This document shows, piece by piece, positions 61,338 to 64,000 of a DNA stretch of 64,000 nt. Each line of letters begins with the position of its first letter. Position 1 is the stretch's first letter. The translations under genes and the position numbers were made by a program. The stretch lies in contig CANBQT010000008.1 in the NCBI GenBank assembly GCA_947371755.1, forward strand, positions 1 through 64,000. Direction: 5' to 3'. A model generated the notes under the pieces. It was not told where the DNA came from. It searched no databases and worked only from the letters and a program-made list of their open reading frames with translations. The DNA comes from Chitinophagaceae bacterium. GTDB taxonomy: Bacteria; Bacteroidota; Bacteroidia; Chitinophagales; Chitinophagaceae.

Positions 61338-62258
61338 TTATTTCCTAAGAAGACTCACCACCTGGGCTAACTTTTCAGCTAGTACTTTTCTATCAACGAT
61401 AAAATCAAGGAAGCCATGCTCTAATAAAAATTCACTGCGTTGAAATCCTTCCGGCAAATCGCGTTTGATGGTTTCTTTAATAACCCTTGGTCCCGCAAAA
61501 CCAATCAGAGCGCCTGGTTCAGCAATATTCATATCACCCAGCATACCAAAGCTGGCAGAGATACCACCAAATGTAGGGTCGGTTAATAAAGATATAAAAG
61601 GCAATTTGGCATCGCTTAATTGCGAAAGTTTACCACTGGTTTTTGCTAACTGCATTAAACTAAAGGCACTCTCCATCATCCTTGCACCACCACTCTTGCT
61701 GATTACCAGATAGGGTAGTCTGTGTTCGATACAATAATCAATAGCGCGACTAAATTTCTCACCCATCACAGATCCCAGCGATCCACCAATGAATTCAAAA
61801 TCCATACAGGCAATTACCATACCTTCTCCGCCCACAGTACCTACAGCCACACGCATACTGTCTTTTAAATCAGTCTTGGCATGAATATCGTCTAAGCGTT
61901 TTTGATAGGGTTTGAGATCTGTAAATCCTAGTGCATCCTTACTTCTGATATTCGAATACAATTCTTTGTATTCTTTATTATCAAAGAGAATATCGTAATA
62001 CTCTTCACTACCAATACGATGATGGTAATTACACTTTGGACATACGTATAAATTCTCTTTTAATTCGGTAGTGGTACATATGAAATTACATTCAGGACAT
62101 TTATTCCAAAGTCCTTCAGGCGTTTCCTTCTTATCGGCTGTAGATGTAAGAATACCCTTTCGGATTCTCTTGAACCATCTAGGCCTATTCCCTTCTCCTC
62201 CCTGTGCTTCATCGCCTGTTAAATTCGATTCAAGGTCTTCTTCACGTTCTTTTTTCAT
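61338..62258 (-). CDS. accD: Acetyl-CoA carboxylase carboxyltransferase subunit beta
   Basis: From ATG 62258 (a TTG lies 15 bases upstream) the protein has 306 residues. An N-terminal zinc ribbon with CPECNFIC and YVCPKC is followed by a crotonase-fold carboxyltransferase domain with GGSLGSVMGEKFSRAIDYCI, SGGARMMESAFSLMQLAKT and GGISASFGMLGDMNIAEPGA. With AccA it transfers carboxyl from biotin to acetyl-CoA, giving malonyl-CoA. It lies between fbaA and smpB on the same strand. Confidence 0.96.
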   Translation of the reverse strand: MKKEREEDLESNLTGDEAQGGEGNRPRWFKRIRKGILTSTADKKETPEGLWNKCPECNFICTTTELKENLYVCPKCNYHHRIGSEEYYDILFDNKEYKELYSNIRSKDALGFTDLKPYQKRLDDIHAKTDLKDSMRVAVGTVGGEGMVIACMDFEFIGGSLGSVMGEKFSRAIDYCIEHRLPYLVISKSGGARMMESAFSLMQLAKTSGKLSQLSDAKLPFISLLTDPTFGGISASFGMLGDMNIAEPGALIGFAGPRVIKETIKRDLPEGFQRSEFLLEHGFLDFIVDRKVLAEKLAQVVSLLRK

Positions 62259-62310
62259 AATAGCTTGATACAATTGGGGCGGAAAGATAATAATTTTTTA
62301 ACCAAGGGCA

Positions 62311-62344
62311 CAAAAAAACCGCCCCGAATTAGTTCAGGGCGGTT
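62311..62344 (-). terminator. Terminator of fbaA
   Basis: AACCGCCC (62317-62324) pairs with GGGCGGTT (62337-62344) and GAA with TTC inside. On the minus strand a T run follows the hairpin. Confidence 0.85.
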
Positions 62345-62359
62345 CAGTCTGTTTAAGTC

Positions 62360-63427
62360 TTATGCGTTCCTATTCAGACAGTTAAGGTCGTTAAAGGCAA
62401 CTTCTAAACGCTTAATGAAATTCTCTTCACCCTTGCGTAACCATACGCGTGGATCGTAGTATTTCTTATTTGGTTTTTCAGCACCCTCAGGATTACCTAA
62501 CTGACTTTGTAAGTATGCTTCGTTCTTTTTATAAAATTCTAGAATTCCTTCCCAGAAAGCCCACTGCATATCAGTATCGATATTCATTTTGATCGCACCA
62601 TAACTGATAGCTTCGCGAATCTGGTTTTGAGGAGAACCGCTTCCACCGTGGAATACGAAGTAAACTGGTTTTTCAGCAGTACCATATTCTTTTTGAATGT
62701 AAAGCTGACTATTGTGTAAAATCTCAGGGCGTAATTGAACGTTACCTGGGCTATATACGCCGTGTACATTACCAAATGCAGCAGCTACAGTAAATAATTT
62801 ACCAACCTTGCCTAATTCTTCATACGCATATGCTACGTGCTGAGGTTGTGTATATAGTTTGTCGTTCTCAACATCGCTATTGTCAACTCCATCTTCTTCA
62901 CCACCTGTAACACCTAATTCAATTTCTATGCTCATGCCAAGCGGTGCCATTCTTTTATAGAATTCAACCGATGTTTGAATATTTTCTTCAATTGGCTCTT
63001 CAGATAAATCCAACATATGTGAACTGAATAAAGGCTGACCTTTTTCTTTGTAGAATTGTTCACCGGCATCGATCAATGCACTAATCCATGGCAACCATTT
63101 TTTAGCAGCATGGTCAGTGTGTAATACAACAGGAACACCATAATATTTCGCTAGGGTATGCACGTGTAAAGCACCTGAAATTGCACCTTGGATATTCGCT
63201 TGTAATTCGTCGTTTTTCATTCCCTTACCAGCGATGAATTGTGCACCACCGTTAGAGAATTGAATCATCACTGGAGAATTAACTTTTGCTGCGGTTTCTA
63301 ATACAGCATTGATGGTATCAGTACCTATCGTATTTACTGCAGGAATTGCAAAATTATTTTCCTTAGCATCGTTATAAAGGGCTTCTAGTTCTGCACCGAA
63401 TAATACCCCGGCTCTGTATTTACTCAT
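62360..63427 (-). CDS. fbaA: Class II fructose-bisphosphate aldolase
   Basis: The 355-residue protein is a class IIA aldolase. The zinc site and catalytic aspartate are in LHTDHAAKKW (102-111; Asp105, His106). Further ligands lie in the IEIELGVTGGEEDG loop and VHGVYSPGNVQL; the substrate phosphate loop is HGGSGSP, and NIDTDMQWA follows. It interconverts fructose 1,6-bisphosphate and triose phosphates in glycolysis and gluconeogenesis. It has its own terminator, so accD is probably transcribed separately. Confidence 0.96.
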   Translation of the reverse strand: MSKYRAGVLFGAELEALYNDAKENNFAIPAVNTIGTDTINAVLETAAKVNSPVMIQFSNGGAQFIAGKGMKNDELQANIQGAISGALHVHTLAKYYGVPVVLHTDHAAKKWLPWISALIDAGEQFYKEKGQPLFSSHMLDLSEEPIEENIQTSVEFYKRMAPLGMSIEIELGVTGGEEDGVDNSDVENDKLYTQPQHVAYAYEELGKVGKLFTVAAAFGNVHGVYSPGNVQLRPEILHNSQLYIQKEYGTAEKPVYFVFHGGSGSPQNQIREAISYGAIKMNIDTDMQWAFWEGILEFYKKNEAYLQSQLGNPEGAEKPNKKYYDPRVWLRKGEENFIKRLEVAFNDLNCLNRNA

Positions 63428-63559
63428 GATTAGTAAGTTGTTTTATTTGATTATTTTATTAAGCTAATAAGGTTTTGTAAATATACGTTTAATAGCCCAA
63501 ACGCTTGTTAGCTTTGGCATCTTATAGACCTGATAACTTCTCTAAATCGATGTTTATGG

Positions 63560-64000
63560 TTACTTGGCAAGGCTTTGAATTACGTCGTATTTAGTTACAA
63601 TGTGAAAGTCTCCTTTCTCATCTTTAGCTAAAACGGCTCCGTTTTCTTTGGTGATTAAACTGCCTAATCGTTCTACAGGTGTATCGAATGCAACAATGGG
63701 ATAAGCTGCTTCCAATACTGAAGCCACCGATTCATTTTTAATTTCAGGGTTACTAAAAACTTTCATGAACAAACCTGTTTCACTCACAGCACCAATCAAT
63801 TCAGTTTTTGAAATCACGGGAATATGTTCAATATCGTATCTCTTCATTAATTCTACTGCTTGTGCAACGGTATCAGTTGGTTCTATAGTAACAAGTCTTT
63901 TGCTGGATCTGCCACTCACGATATCCTTGAATGTTTTTACATCTAAAAATCCTCTTTCCATCATCCACTCGTCGTTATAAATTTTGGCTACATATCTGCT
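63560..64000 (-). CDS. C-terminal part of cystathionine beta-synthase-like protein with CBS domain pair (5' truncated)
   Basis: The open frame runs from 64000 without a break to the stop at 63560, so the true start lies beyond the window. The visible 146 residues begin SRYVAKIYNDEWMMERGFLD, as in the end of the PLP domain of cystathionine beta-synthase. Two CBS motifs follow (about residues 25-80 and 85-145), with VTIEPTDTVAQAVELMKRYD and GAVLAKDEKGDFHIVTKYDV. A pair of CBS domains usually binds S-adenosylmethionine or adenosyl nucleotides. The PLP lysine is not visible, so the enzyme call is an inference. Confidence 0.7.
   Translation of the reverse strand, partial: SRYVAKIYNDEWMMERGFLDVKTFKDIVSGRSSKRLVTIEPTDTVAQAVELMKRYDIEHIPVISKTELIGAVSETGLFMKVFSNPEIKNESVASVLEAAYPIVAFDTPVERLGSLITKENGAVLAKDEKGDFHIVTKYDVIQSLAK

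Noticed and set aside
1-64000. Defence island, prophage or secondary-metabolite cluster
   Set aside because: No restriction, toxin-antitoxin, phage structural, integrase, NRPS or PKS genes were found in any frame.

Overview
The window is AT-rich chromosomal DNA from a member of the Bacteroidota, most likely the Chitinophagaceae or a close relative. The evidence is the recurring TAnnTTTG -7 promoter box, the lack of strong Shine-Dalgarno sites, an outer-membrane barrel receptor paired with a GLPGLI-family protein, an FHS-type sugar transporter, a PurM-like AIR synthase of about 390 residues, and many small lipoproteins and membrane proteins of types common in this phylum. I see no rRNA, tRNA, CRISPR array, prophage, integrase or insertion sequence. 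Genes are densely packed on both strands, no gene-free stretch exceeds about 250 bases, and many convergent gene pairs share a bidirectional terminator.

Layout. 0-4.7 kb: the end of a GH63-type glycosidase gene, a cupin, an ECF sigma factor with an anti-sigma-like membrane partner, a YkfC-like NlpC/P60 peptidase, a 50-residue membrane microprotein, a half-size TauE/SafE protein with inorganic pyrophosphatase, a lipoprotein and a YqaE/Pmp3 protein. 4.8-12.5 kb: GH13 lipoprotein, pyrF, an operon of DAACS transporter-kynU-SGNH esterase, glutaryl-CoA dehydrogenase, aroK and a DUF423 protein. 12.5-28.5 kb: mostly housekeeping, with ftsK, lolA, an esterase, rnz, rpsO-pnp (with a 15-bp intergenic hairpin), prmA, plsY, dnaG, a STAS protein and clpC.

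28.6-47.4 kb is dominated by glucan metabolism. It holds a ROK sugar kinase and FHS transporter, divergent glgA-glgC, an MFS glycoside transporter and a periplasmic GH13 maltodextrinase, with glgB about 8 kb further on. Together these could take up maltodextrin, cut it to glucose, phosphorylate it and store it as glycogen. Interleaved are an orphan membrane-anchored P-loop NTPase, an alpha/beta hydrolase, a GH20 hexosaminidase and the barrel receptor/GLPGLI pair. 47.5-64 kb: an orphan histidine kinase, a coiled-coil membrane protein, holA, ribF, a purM-like gene, ftsE, a cluster of GC-rich palindromic repeats, two GT4 glycosyltransferases with TTG starts, smc, a DUF3592-like protein, smpB, accD, fbaA and the 3' part of a cystathionine beta-synthase-like gene.

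I found no convincing new multi-gene system. The most unusual items are the orphan NTPase at 37.5-38.5 kb, a ROK kinase lacking the canonical zinc cysteines, the GC-rich repeat cluster at 54.2 kb, the rpsO-pnp hairpin, two very small membrane proteins, and several genes whose promoter box lies only 4-5 bases from the start codon.
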